Source: Trichuris trichiura
Taxonomy: Eukaryota > Nematoda > Enoplea > Trichinellida > Trichuridae
DNA length: 64,000 bases
Direction: 5' to 3'
Assembly (NCBI GenBank): GCA_037903355.1
Contig: JBAJFE010000027.1
Coordinates: 62,001 to 126,000, forward strand
Positions 32,178-43,595 of the stretch are shown piece after piece. The notes under the pieces were generated by a model that did no database searches, was not told where the DNA came from, and was given only the letters and a program-made list of their open reading frames with translations. How positions within the stretch are numbered: the stretch's first letter is position 1; each line of letters begins with the position of its first letter. A program made the position numbers and the translations under genes.

Positions 32178-33122
32178 ATGCGATCCATACACGTTTCCAC
32201 GTCAGGAGAAGTGTACAGCTCGGATTCAGAAGAAAACAATCAAATTCTAGAAAGTGGAAACGCTTCGTGTTCCTTCGGCGACGATCGACGCACCGATAAT
32301 GCGTCGACGGAAAGCGCTGATCGAGAAATTCTTCGCGAGCAAGATCGCTTCCTGCCCATCGGTGAGTCCCATTTTCATTAGCTAAGTTAGCGAAAATGCT
32401 GTTTTTGCTTAAGCCAATGTGGCCAGGTTAATGAAGCGCGGCGTCCCGGAAACGGGCAAAATTGCGAAAGACGCAAAGGAATGTTGTCAAGAAAGCGTTT
32501 CCGAATTTATCTCGTTTTTGACATCCGAAGCTGCCGAACGGTCGTTGATAGAAAAACGGAAAACGATCAATGGAGAAGACTTGCTTGTTGCATTAGACGG
32601 CCTTGGCTTCGAACCATACGTAGACTACATGCGCGGATACTTGGAGAAGTATCGAGCCGCTTGCAAAACTGAGAAGACTACTATTGACAGCATCGCTCCG
32701 TTCGTTGTACGTCAAAGGCCGCTAATTAGCAACTTAGCTCCAGCTACCGGTTAGATTGCCTGGTTGTTGTCCTAAAATAGTCCTTGCAACGTTTCTTCTC
32801 TTTTCAAGGCAGCAATTCAGCTGGTGCCAAATCGCCCGGTCAGCGACCTCCTGGAACAAGTCACATCACCCTGGTAACTCAGCCAGCTAACACGTCGCCA
32901 ACGCTAATGTATTTGGAAGCGGTTCCGTCGCCCAGCGACCGTGAGGGTGCAACAAACGTTCAACCTTCTCAGTACGTCACATTGAACGCACCTCAAGCAT
33001 TCCAGTTTCTCCAGCTTCATTCGCTGGGTCAACAGGGACATGGTAATTTGCTACAAGGACAACCAGTAATTGCTATACCAGCTACCACGGTACCTACAGA
33101 TACAGAAGACAAGTTAAAATAA
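32178..33122 (+). CDS. NFYB: Nuclear transcription factor Y subunit beta, 3 exons
   Basis: Exons 32178-32361, 32414-32749 and 32809-33122 give 277 aa; the introns are 52 and 59 nt. NF-YB pairs with NF-YC through histone folds, then with NF-YA, to bind CCAAT boxes in the nucleus. The histone-fold core, about residues 56-150, is strongly conserved: [38 protein letters not shown] and [20 protein letters not shown]. The acidic, Ser-rich N-terminus and the Gln/Thr/Pro-rich C-terminus ([21 protein letters not shown]) are typical of metazoan NF-YB, though the tail is longer than in human (207 aa in total). The start is the first ATG in frame with exon 1. Confidence 0.93.
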
Positions 33123-34082
33123 TTAGATAATTATTGCACCAATGTTTTCCCTTTATGCATTTTCATTCGCTGGTTCGATTGTTTTAACGTTGCACTCGCT
33201 TAGGACCGTGTCATAAGTTAAAACTGTTGCCAAAGGTAAACATACTGCTTGGCCAGTTTCGCTGTTTCGTACAAACTTTGTTGCGACAGACTTAAGCTGA
33301 ACACAGTGATGCCGTGCGTTTTAGGAGATTTCTAGCTGTAAACGAACGGGTCTGCATTTTAAGCAATGTCCGATTTTCTGTTGCAGTTTATTATTTCACC
33401 AACGTGTGGCAATCATCAACTAGTCAGTCAAAAAGAGCAGCACTTATGAATTATGTAACCTAAACATCATTAACCAGTGGGTAGAAAAAATTTTGCGGAT
33501 CAAAAAGAACTGACATAATAGTATAATACATTCCAGTTATACCGTTTTTCCCGCTGGCTAGATTTGTTTTTACTGAACAAATCCTCTAGAGCTTTCGGCA
33601 CTGAGCCTGTCCTGCCTGCAGGGTAATACCTTTTGAGCATACTAATTCCCGAAAACACTGAGAAACTGTTTTAATTTTAAAAAATATTGAACGAACGGGA
33701 AAACCGTAACAGCGTCGTAGTATGAAAACATGCGTGCCGCTGCTGAAAAGATCCTTGTTCAAAAATAACTGATGTAAATTATCGTATCCCCAGTCGAAAT
33801 CTTCCAAACGTAATGCCCTGTCAGGTTGAGACTTTCGCGCGGAAAAACTATTAAGATTAAAAGACCAAATCAGAGTTAAAAGGCCCGTTCGTTTCTTCAC
33901 TGCAAGTTTCAAGTTAACAATAATTGGCATTACCTGCAAATCGAAAACACTGACTGCATGCTGTATGCAGTACGACCGGTACCTCTGAGATTTTGTGGAT
34001 TCTCTCCAGCCGCTCGCCTCTGCTCGGCTACTACTGTTTTCGTTTGAGTAACTTTTAAGCCCAGGTCGTATAGTGGAGTGCG
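33123..34082. other. Spacer between NFYB and ARF
   Basis: About 960 bp with no recognised gene or repeat boundary. It should contain the NFYB 3' UTR and the ARF promoter. Confidence 0.4.
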
Positions 34083-34845
<763 letters not shown>

Positions 34846-35313
34846 AACTTGTTGCAACTTCAAGCCGTGTATTCCTGGCATTTTGGTGAACGGGATTTGT
34901 TGAGAACGTTTTCCTTTTTTCTTCGCCGTTTATTTCGCGATCTCTAAAGCACTTTACCGGTTGTCAAAGTTTGGCCAGCAGGCGCAGTCGCGAAAGCGGT
35001 ACATCCTCAGTATCTAGTTCACTTTTCTTTTCAGCATTGGCCCAACGTTTGCCGACAGTGTTCAACTTTAACCGTCTATACGTAATGCAACGGATGCGAT
35101 TAAATCCTTCACCCGTTCGCTATTAACTCCTAACTATCGACTAGTGTACCAGTTTTCAACCTATAGTGTACCTGCGGACATGCACGGTACTGTTGTATAT
35201 AATTTTACTCAGCTCGCAACCGATTCGATGAACAATCTTGTTACTAATTAGCACATTTGCAATTTGAAGATTTGTTACATGTTTAGATTATGAACAAGAG
35301 ATTGCTTTGCTGC
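34846..35313. other. Convergent 3' region, ARF and UBASH3-like
   Basis: About 470 bp shared by the 3' ends of two convergent genes. No coding signal is seen. Confidence 0.45.
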
Positions 35314-36482
35314 TCAACGAGTTAAGAAATCAGTATTGGGCCGATTGGAGAATTCCAAATAAGTTACTGGCGGTAATGCATTAGGCACAAGACGCCAGGT
35401 CTTATTAGTCAATTCTTCAAAGCCTACCACCGTACAGTAGGGATACTGACGACCCATTTGATCCATTTCATGACGAGGTACATCTTTAGCCGGTTTTCCT
35501 TGCAGAAAACGAGATAGCGCATCTACCGTTAAACTGTGGACAACGAATAGCATATTACCGTTTTCTAGAATACTAATCATTCATTATCATAACTGCTTAT
35601 GTATAATTACCTATTTCTTTGTCCAATATCTTTTTCATCGCATCTGCGCAACGCTGATAGAAAGCAACAGGTGTCTCACCACGACGTTGACGAACGTCAT
35701 CAGCGGACAAAAGTGGTTTGTAGGTTGAATCGACTTTGTAGGAGAACGCAAGTAGTTCATCAATGGTCAACCAAACAGGTAAATTTTCATACCATCCCAT
35801 CCATTCAAAGAATGAAGGTTCAACGCACATTTTGATGTTCTGCTTTTCCAAAGTTTTTTGAAGACTATGACATGTTTGAATGCATCGGAACGCAGGTGAC
35901 ACGTAGATTTTGTACGGTTCTTGTCTGTTCATCTTCATGCCTCGACCAATCATCATACCGGTGACATTTCCCAATTCCGAAATTGGTGTATCATTGCGGT
36001 AGCACTGATAACCTCCAGTCCGTTTGGGCAGTGATACGGGTTGGTTAAGATCGTAAGGGCGGAATTTTCCCTTAAATGGTCAACTATCATTTTTATATGA
36101 TTTTGTACAGTGTTACCTGCTCATTAATAGACATGTCCAACCATTCGGGAAAGATGCGATCTAACCGCTCTGCATTGCGCATAAGAAAAACTCGACGACC
36201 GCTGAGATTAGCCTTGTCCTGAGTCGGTTGGATTTTAGCTTGACTCATCTTGGAGACGATTTGATCTTCCAAATTCTGGGCAATGGACGGGCCTGCTTGA
36301 TTGACCGAGCCAGTATAATACTGACTTTCCGCTGCACTGTACATGACGGAATAGCCAGCTGGGTCGGTCATTGCAGACAAGCTTGCCGCATCCCCTCCGC
36401 CTGCGCTGCTTACATTGCTTTTCTGTGAAAGAGACTTCGGATTAGCCGAAGAGCCCGCCTTTGACTTTGGATTCTTGCTCAT
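35314..36482 (-). CDS. UBASH3/TULA-like histidine-phosphatase-fold protein, predicted pseudo-enzyme
   Basis: Minus-strand exons 36482-36117, 36070-35611 and 35564-35314 (two 46-nt introns) give 358 aa. Residues 1-90 are Ser/Gly/Gln-rich and disordered-looking, with no UBA or SH3 domain as in vertebrate UBASH3. The rest aligns with the histidine phosphatase domain of UBASH3 and ecdysteroid-phosphate phosphatase: RRVFLMRNAERLDRIFPEW, FRPYDLNQPVSLPKR, VSPAFRCIQT, EPSFFEWMGWYENLPVW and FVVHSLTVDAL. The signature RHGER is RNAER here, so the phospho-accepting His is Asn and the following Gly is Ala. The second Arg (PAFRC), the Glu and the distal His (VVHS) remain. It probably binds rather than hydrolyses a phospho-ligand; that is inference. 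Splice phases fit without a frameshift. Confidence 0.85.
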
Positions 36483-37707
36483 CTTTACGCGGTATCACTG
36501 GAGCAGTAAAAAGCAACTGTTCGTCCCAGTGTCAAGCCTGCATAGTGAAAGTTCGACTACTTTGCCTGTGACCCTGCGTTTGTTTTAAAGCTTCTTTTAA
36601 AATTAGTCCGCTAACGTTAAAACGTTCTGAATAGTTTCAAACAAATGCCGCAGCTTTTCACTCTCTCTCGGTCCTACAATCAGGACGAAATCAATGACTG
36701 TCAATGATCTCTGGACTAGTCTAATTCGTTAGGCCGAGTTAGATCTGTCTACAGACCGTTGGCAACCTTTCGTGTTGCCGGTCTCGGCGGGAAGAAAACA
36801 GAGCCAACAGCTGCGGCGTTCGTTTGAAACTGTTACCAATTGAAAGCGTGTTTTCGAACCGCTGGCAACAAAGTTAATGGCAATACAATCATAACACGGT
36901 TATCACGGATAACTTTTAAAATGTTTTCTATTTTATGCTTAGAGAGGTTATCGATAGTTAAACGGATGAACTCGTAATCGGTAAGTTCACTATCGCTTGT
37001 ATGGAAGGTGCAGGAAAATTTGTACTCGGAGAATTGTTATTTTATGCATGATCACGGGCAGTGTCCCTTTGAAAATGCATCCTGATATCCTGAAGCTGTC
37101 TTCGTTCTACTTCAGGGCGAAAACTCTTCAGCTTCTCATTTCCATTTCCTACGTGGCTCTCCATAAGCTACGAGAAATAAACTCTGTTGAATAGATTTAT
37201 TCCATATGTGTTAAAACAGTGATATATAAAACGCAAATGAACAGATTGAAGAGCGCATGAGGCAGGGAACTGTAGTAGCACAATAGACAAAACGGTTTAG
37301 CTAAACTTGGTCTTCATCGTCGTCTGATAGCTCGTTTCTTCTGTGTCGTTCAACGCAGTAGAGGTGGAGCACTTCCAGACCACGCCTAGCTAAACCTGCT
37401 CACTTTCAGTTCAACAGTTTCCGTCTTTACTTTGCTCCACGCATTTATTTTGGCAGAGCACGTTGAGCGATGGCGTTCGCATTGATCCGCCGGTCATCTA
37501 GCTCTTCTGCCAGTTTGCCATCCATTCTTTCCGGCATTTTTCAAAGTAGTGTTTAAAGGGATTATTAATGCAGGCGCCCAGCGACTGCAGAATTAACGTA
37601 TATCCACCAGCAGTTACGGCTGTTTCTGTTTCACATTTCTTTAAATGAGATTTTCTCATGTTAAACTGTTTCTTTTACGGAATGTATGTCCCGTTAAAAA
37701 ACTTAAT
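36483..37707. other. Non-coding, edge of gene island
   Basis: No recognised gene. A short frame near 36997-37194 ends next to AATAAA (about 37178) but resembles nothing known. The last 100 bp look like the left part of the PLE terminal repeat that continues after the MITE at 38411. Confidence 0.35.
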
Positions 37708-38410
37708 GGATCTCGTCCGAAATCAGCCCTCCATCGGCAGAAGCGGCAACTTCACACGTTAATACGCTGCGATAATGCGGTTAAGCCGCGCAACGGGTGT
37801 GACGGTATACTGTGGGTTGATGAACACGTGCCGCGCAAGTTGAACAAAGAGACAAAGGAGGGTTAGTGCCGCCCGCAGTTTGACCGGTCACTGACCTGCG
37901 GATTGCGTTTCCATGTCACTTATGCAGCTGCTTACCTTTACGAAATAGTGCTGGTGAGGGATGAAACAGCTGCGCATGCATTTCTAGAATGGGTAACACA
38001 ATGGAGCGGCAGCGGCACACGCAGAGAGGGTGTTATTGACCCGCGAATTACCTGTGCACGAATTGCGTAGCTGTGCAATTGAGTAATGGTTGCAGGTGTC
38101 ACCGATTCGGTTACTGACCCTTGCGAAACAGTGAAGGTGAGGGCATGTACCCTTGCTGTACGTTAGCGTGTACTGCGCGCGTTACTGAGACGTTTTCACC
38201 CACCCGTACGGTAAAGTTGCCATACTTTTCTTCGGAAATGTTACTGCAATCTTGTGTACACTGCATAAATTCATCAGCGTTAGTGTGCCAGACCAATTGC
38301 GCGCGCTTAGCTGCTCTGTGTGCTAAGCCGATTAAGTCTCACTAATTCCCACATGACCTCCTTTGATGTTGCCGCCACTGCCGACGGAGGGCTGATTTTG
38401 GACGAGACCC
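37708..38410. mobile_element. Merlin-like MITE inserted in a PLE terminal repeat, exact 8-bp TSD
   Basis: TIRs GGATCTCGTCCGAAATCAGC at the left and the inverse of GGGTCTCGTCCAAAATCAGC at the right extend for about 47 bp, to the GCGGCAAC.TCA block. Both flanks are AACTTAAT (37700-37707 and 38411-38418), an exact 8-bp duplication. Its target reads as a PLE end: a 'cccgttaa' stretch on the left and TCTCCGGAGC on the right. It has no coding capacity. Confidence 0.82.
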
Positions 38411-38600
38411 AACTTAATTCTCCGGAGCTTTTGAGTCAACTGTGACCTGTCTTCAGCGGTATTAAATTAATGTAATGAGGAAGTGCGGAGATGACGTACA
38501 ATCTGTTTTAACGGTTTAAAGGCGAGTGTTTTAAAGTCGAGTTTCTGGAGTTTTCTCAGTGTGTCAGCTAGCTGTCTCTTGTTGTGCATATATGTTGTCA
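38411..38600 (-). repeat. PLE terminal-repeat fragment with degenerate hammerhead-like core
   Basis: On the minus strand CTGAAGA (38451-38457) is followed by a weakened stem and AAAAGCTCCGGAG (about 38420-38432). The same CTCCGGAG palindrome and surrounding order occur at 52060-52075 and 55420-55457. Confidence 0.45.
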
Positions 38601-39829
38601 TTATTCACCAATTGTGTATATGTTGCTATTTGCTTTTTACGTTATTCATGTAGTTAATTCGTTTTCCAAAATTTTTTCCGTTGTTCTTATGTGTTTTACC
38701 CATTTCTGATCAGCTGGTTTCTAAGTGAGATTTTATTCCTTCAGCTACGTGAATACGGAACGAATCTCACATCAGCAAAATTCTGGTGTTGCCATGCCAA
38801 TGCCGTCTAGATGTTGTTATCCACAGTCTCACCCTGTTCATCCTTCCAACCTTTTCATGAAAATGGACAATGGCGCCAAAATAGAAATCTTTTTTTGGCC
38901 TCCTTTTCCTTTAAAAAACGACCATAGGCTTCAGGTTCATTCCATTAGCTAAATAATACAGTGTCACCGTAAAATGAATTCTTTTATGGACTGTGCTTTT
39001 CTCTACTACAGACTTTGTGCCGTTACTGTCTACTGGCTATATTCTCAATCATACGGAAGAATATTGGCGTTTCATTTATTTAATCGATGCTGTCCAATCG
39101 AAAATCATTTTCTCTTGTCAGATTACTGGCATGCCAGGAAATGAATTTCGTGAGATACAGTACAGTTTCATTTATTCTGTAAAACATGGCTTTGGCTTCT
39201 GCTTATTTGGTAGTCACAGCCTATGCTTCAAAAAAGATACGTTTAAACCCACCTACGCAGCTTATCCCCCACATCTGCAGGCACTTTCTGTGCAACTTTT
39301 CTCTTTTGTCTCAGGAGCAGATCTTTCCTCTTCTTGAAACGGCATCGCCGTACAGTGGTTGCAGTAACGCCATAGAAATAAGTACGAGTTCAAACAGGCC
39401 CGTTTCATCGCCTCCTCTCCTACGTCCGTCCTTATGATAATGTGGCCTTTGGGTCGCTGTAGTCTCACCCATTCTGCGAAGTGGTATTCCAGTTATGGCC
39501 ATTAGGCGATGCTGAGCCCCTTGCACACTTTTTCTTCAGCGTCCTCTTTAGCACCTCTTTTTGTTTCCTCCAGTCTATCACCATTTTTTGGTTAACGCTA
39601 TACTTCCTCTCTTCCTGTGAACTATTGGTTTCTTTTGCTGTCTTCAAGACTAGTAACTTCAATCCAGCCTGTTGTTCAGTTGGCTCAGCATGCGACCAAC
39701 GAAAAGAGAAGTTTATCATTTCGTTGATCGCCCGGTGTGTCCACTAAATGGAACTGAAAATTTTCTTTTTTAAGGAAACGTATTCTTTGATATATCTACC
39801 TATCTATCTGTCTTTATATACATACGTCA
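38601..39829. other. Non-coding
   Basis: No recognised gene; open frames are short and overlap on both strands without homology. Confidence 0.3.
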
Positions 39830-40194
39830 AATAGCTTGTATTCCAGCCCCGCATTTCGTTCTGCGCCCTTGGATTCCTTCCGGAACGGTTGTTATACCTA
39901 ATGATGCTTCGAAGTTTGGTACTACGGAATCTAGCAAAGAGATGACATCAATGAGCCTGCGCTTGTCTAATGGGCTTAGCCAAGAGAACAAGGCCATCCA
40001 GGCCATTAGTAACAAGAAAAGACGAAAGTAAGATGCTCTTTCTTTGAACGCCTGGGAATCGCTTTGCTTTAATGAGCTAAGCGACATACTGGTGCGCGGA
40101 ATGGGTACAGAGCAGGGAAAACGTAAAATACACAGGTGTACTTAAGCAGAAATACTGAACATCGCATAGAACACATCCGCAAAGAACAAAATGT

Positions 40195-41233
40195 GGGTCT
40201 TGACAACATAGTTCCCCCCAAAAGTAGCGGAGCCAACTTCAAAGAAGGTCACGTTGGGATTAGGAGAGATTGTGGACAGTGGCTTGCGTAATCAGGTCAT
40301 CAGATTAGCGCGGAAGAATTTCTGGCGGCAACGACAAAGCGGAGTAACAGTTCCTAATGGAACGATGAAACGTACGCCGCTGCGTGTAACCATTCCATCT
40401 CAGCGTCGTACTGCAAGTCTGCTGGCTATCCAGTCCTGCCCTAGACTATGCCTAAGCCTAAACATCAGGTGTGTGCCTTGGCTTAGATTTGGACGAGGGC
40501 AAAAAAGGTGATCGTCATGCTGTCTAATGAATATAGAACAAATTACGGGCACGCTTGTCAGAAAGGAACCCGCATTTCGCCGACGCTGGGGCGCCTCAGA
40601 GACAACGTCTGAGTAACGCGCAAAGTGAAAGTAAATGTAAAACAAGCGTATATACCATACACTGGGGGAAGGAGACTGTCGTAGGCGGTGCGGTCACTCG
40701 GGGCGGGTTCAATCTGATCATAGTAGCGTGCATAGAGAAAATAACGGTAAAGAAAGTACTTACCGTTCACCAGGGCACGGATACCGGCGCAGGCGTCTAA
40801 GGTATCGTTCATCGAAAACATAGCGCAGAATGAGCTTTACGCCTTTACTAAGACGCAACGCGGATCGGTCTGTTGACCTTCGATGTTTTCTACGAGTCAC
40901 GAACCGAAGCCCAGCATGCACCACTGGTGCTCCATTGTGCCCCGTGCCAGCGGTTTATGCTCAGTTGTTTGATTCGCTCACCTTCACTCTTTTACAGAGG
41001 TCAGTAACGGAATTCCCCGGAAGGGATTCCGCGGTTCGATAAGCGCACCTCCTGCGTGTGCCACTGATCCTCCATTGTGTTCCCTGTGCCAAAAGCTCGG
41101 CATGCGTTGAGTTACCCGCAGTGGGACGTCCTTCCCGTTGTTCCGCTAATCACACTTCATTATGTAGTATCGCCGCGTATTACCCATTGATGTTGCCATC
41201 TGCACTTCCTGGGGAACTATTTTGTCAAGATCC
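40195..41233. mobile_element. Merlin-like MITE with telomere-like tract, exact 8-bp TSD
   Basis: TIRs GGGTCTTGACAACATAGTTC at the left and the inverse of GGATCTTGACAAAATAGTTC at the right bound 1,039 bp. Both flanks are CAAAATGT (40187-40194 and 41234-41241), exactly 8 bp. The sub-terminal GGAGCCAACTTCAAAGAAGG block matches the Merlin copy at 10236. At about 40436-40466 lies CCTGCCCTAG... followed by GCCTAAGCCTAAAC. No transposase is encoded. The insertion interrupts the family C pogo element. Confidence 0.82.
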
Positions 41234-41271
41234 CAAAATGTCTACGGCAGAAACGTCTGGCGCATGAGGAA

Positions 41272-43040
41272 TCAATTTACCCATTTTCTGTAGGTGGCGC
41301 AGATTCGCTGGAGACCGGCAGTCGTAGGGTTTCTTGAACTTGTTGGTAGCGGAACTTTTCGCCCTAAAATGTTAAGCTTCGTAGCTGCCGGAGCTTTATT
41401 TAAAAACACTGTTGTAGGGAGCTGTCTCTCCCTTTCATTCGCTTCATCGAGTAAATCTTGTAGCAGCTTCAACGAAAGCGTTATTCCTCGTGTAACCATG
41501 ATGCCACGTTCCATGGATGAATCGTATTCAGCAATCATATCCTTTAGGACCTGCGCTTGCCGGAAAATACTGGTAAGCTTTTGCAGCGTCCAATCCAAGG
41601 GTGTTTAAGCTCCTGTATCTTCCACAACGTCATCGTCGCTGCCCATAGGCGATTGCATCAGCTCCTCGTGTTCCTCGTTGGTGAACGGTTCTCCACGATC
41701 TTCTGTGTGCTCCCTGATGCATCTTCTATCATGTCAGGGAAACTGTCATCTCCCAACTCGTTGGCAATATTCACTATGTCCATGACCTTCTCATCGATGG
41801 CACCTAAGTCCTGACATCCACTGACTGCGCCTCTCCACAGACGCGTCCAGCAACCATTGACTGTTCTTGGTTTTATCTTGTGTACTGCCTATGCAATGAC
41901 GACAGTATCATCTGCAATTGAGAAAGGCTTCCACAGGTCGGTGAGATCGCAATCAGGATTTGCATGGAGGGTAGCATGAACCTTTCTGAATACGAGACAA
42001 GTATAAGTGGCCTTAATGCATTTTAAGGCGCCCTAATCCAGTGGCTGTTTTAGTGATGCCGAGTTTGCGGGCAAGAATTTCATCTCGACGTTCTCTTTAG
42101 CGAAGCAACGAGATTGCGGGTGACCAGGAGCGTTATCAATTACGAGGAGAACACTGAAAGCAATCCCCTTGCTTTGCAGGTACTTTTTCACTTCAGGAAT
42201 GAAGCATTGGTTGAACCATTCTGTAAAAAGGACAACTGTCATCCATGCCTTCTTGTGGTGCTGCCAGAATACTGTTAGGCAATCATTGCTCCTGTTTCTG
42301 AGCGACCGAGGATTACGAGTTCGGTAGACAACGTCAGACTCTATCACGTGAGCACAAGACTGGGGCGATCTTTCAGTGGCTTGAATCCTGGGGCTTGTTT
42401 CGCGCTCTTGTGGATCTAGTTGCGCTTCGGCATTTGCTTCCAGAGTAATGCTGTCCCGTCACAGTTGAAGATTTGTTCTGGGAGATAGCCCCCTTGGTGC
42501 ATCATTTCTCTGAATGCTTCCAGAAATGTCGAGGCAGCTAAGAAATTAGTCGATTCAATTTTCCCAGTGATCTTTAAGTTGTTGAGGTTGAAGCGCTTCA
42601 CGTACTTTGCTAGCAGTAAACCTCTTTCTCTCGTTCTCTACAACCACGCCAGAGAAGTGCTCCTATAAGCTCAGCGCTTTCTCCTGAATAACTTTCTCGT
42701 CTACGAGGACATTCTTCCGCGACATGTCCTCCATCCAAATGCTTAGCGCTTTCTCAGCCTTCACGAGGACTTTGTTGCGAACTACACCAGCTCTTTTCGC
42801 TAATAAAAGGTCGCGATGCACGTTTCCTCGAATCTAAGCTTCCTGCTGTTTTAACGTATGAATGCTCGATTCATTCTTCCTGATTTTGCGGCCCACTTCG
42901 GCAAATGACAATCCGCTTTTCAAAAGACTTAGGACTTTTACTTTTTCATGAAGAGTAAGGGGGCTACGTTGTCTTTTAGCCCTAGAGAAACCGCTCTGTT
43001 CACTTACTTGCCTTCTGTCAGTCATCCTCCTATGTGACAC
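41272..43040 (-). pseudogene. Tigger1-like transposase, decayed
   Basis: Read on the minus strand, 43040-42834 encode the CENP-B-type HTH (LTLHEKVKVLSLLKSGLSFA, VGRKIRKNESSI). Then 42601-42416 give the first DDE motif (QIFNCDGTALLWKQMP, with Asp in CDGT). Next, 42347-42033 give VLLVIDNAPGHPQS and the third Asp in LKQPLD. The tail (41900-41272) has MERGIMVTRGI and an acidic end. Stops and frameshifts separate all four blocks. All three catalytic Asp codons are still readable. Confidence 0.75.
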
Positions 43041-43339
43041 TAGTTACGCGACGAAAACATCTAGACCTAAAACGCTGTAGGGGAAACTGATATTTGATAT
43101 TTGCACACAACGAACGGGCTCGATAGCGCGCACGAAGCAATGATGTGCAATTAGAAAAATGACAAGGCCTCATTAGCATTGTGCACGTTTTAGAGAGCAT
43201 TGTGGGCAGAAGTAGTCTTCCGCGTTTGCGCAGATGGTCACAGTGGTCCACGTGCATGCAACGACACTAGTGCAACAATAAAGCCGGCCAGCGGTGGCGT
43301 GTCTCTGTGAAAAAATGATGTCACTATTTCACGCCGAAC

Positions 43340-43595
43340 TGTTGGAGTTGCTCCTTCAGGCACCTGTCACAAGGAAAAGAGCGGTGGTGTTTTATGGACG
43401 TGGGTCACGAAAAAGGCGGGACTAACGATGATGGATAATGTCCGTTGCTGGCCCCTCTGTAACCCTTTTATTATCGTTAGTCTGAGGTCGTGGGAGCGAC
43501 GGCGTCTGGGAGCTGTCAAGACGCTCCCTATTTAAAACCCTCTCGCTAATCTCACCCGTCTCTCTATCTCAAAAAAATAGGATGCATGCGCTCTT
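43340..43595 (+). repeat. Copia 5' LTR
   Basis: It starts TGTTGGAGTTGC. The block CTGTCACAAGGAAAAGAGCG and the following CCTTTTATTATCGTTA region recur in the 3' LTR (about 46289-46500) and, inverted, in the lone LTR ending at 54112. The right boundary is approximate. The copies are clearly diverged, so the insertion is old. Confidence 0.7.

Larger units (their letters stand above)
39830..43339 (-). mobile_element. pogo/Tigger family C element, degraded, with a MITE inserted
   Basis: The region 39840-40194 matches 16565-16900, then continues after the MITE at 41242 with sequence matching 16915 onward. The transposase follows on the minus strand. The right end near 43300-43339 has the GATGTCACTATTTCACGCCG block shared with other family C ends. 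A copia LTR starts immediately afterwards at 43340, so the far terminus may be lost. Confidence 0.65.

Noticed and set aside
36997..37194. Short frame ending beside an AATAAA signal
   Set aside because: No homology recognised and no convincing splice sites; left as non-coding.
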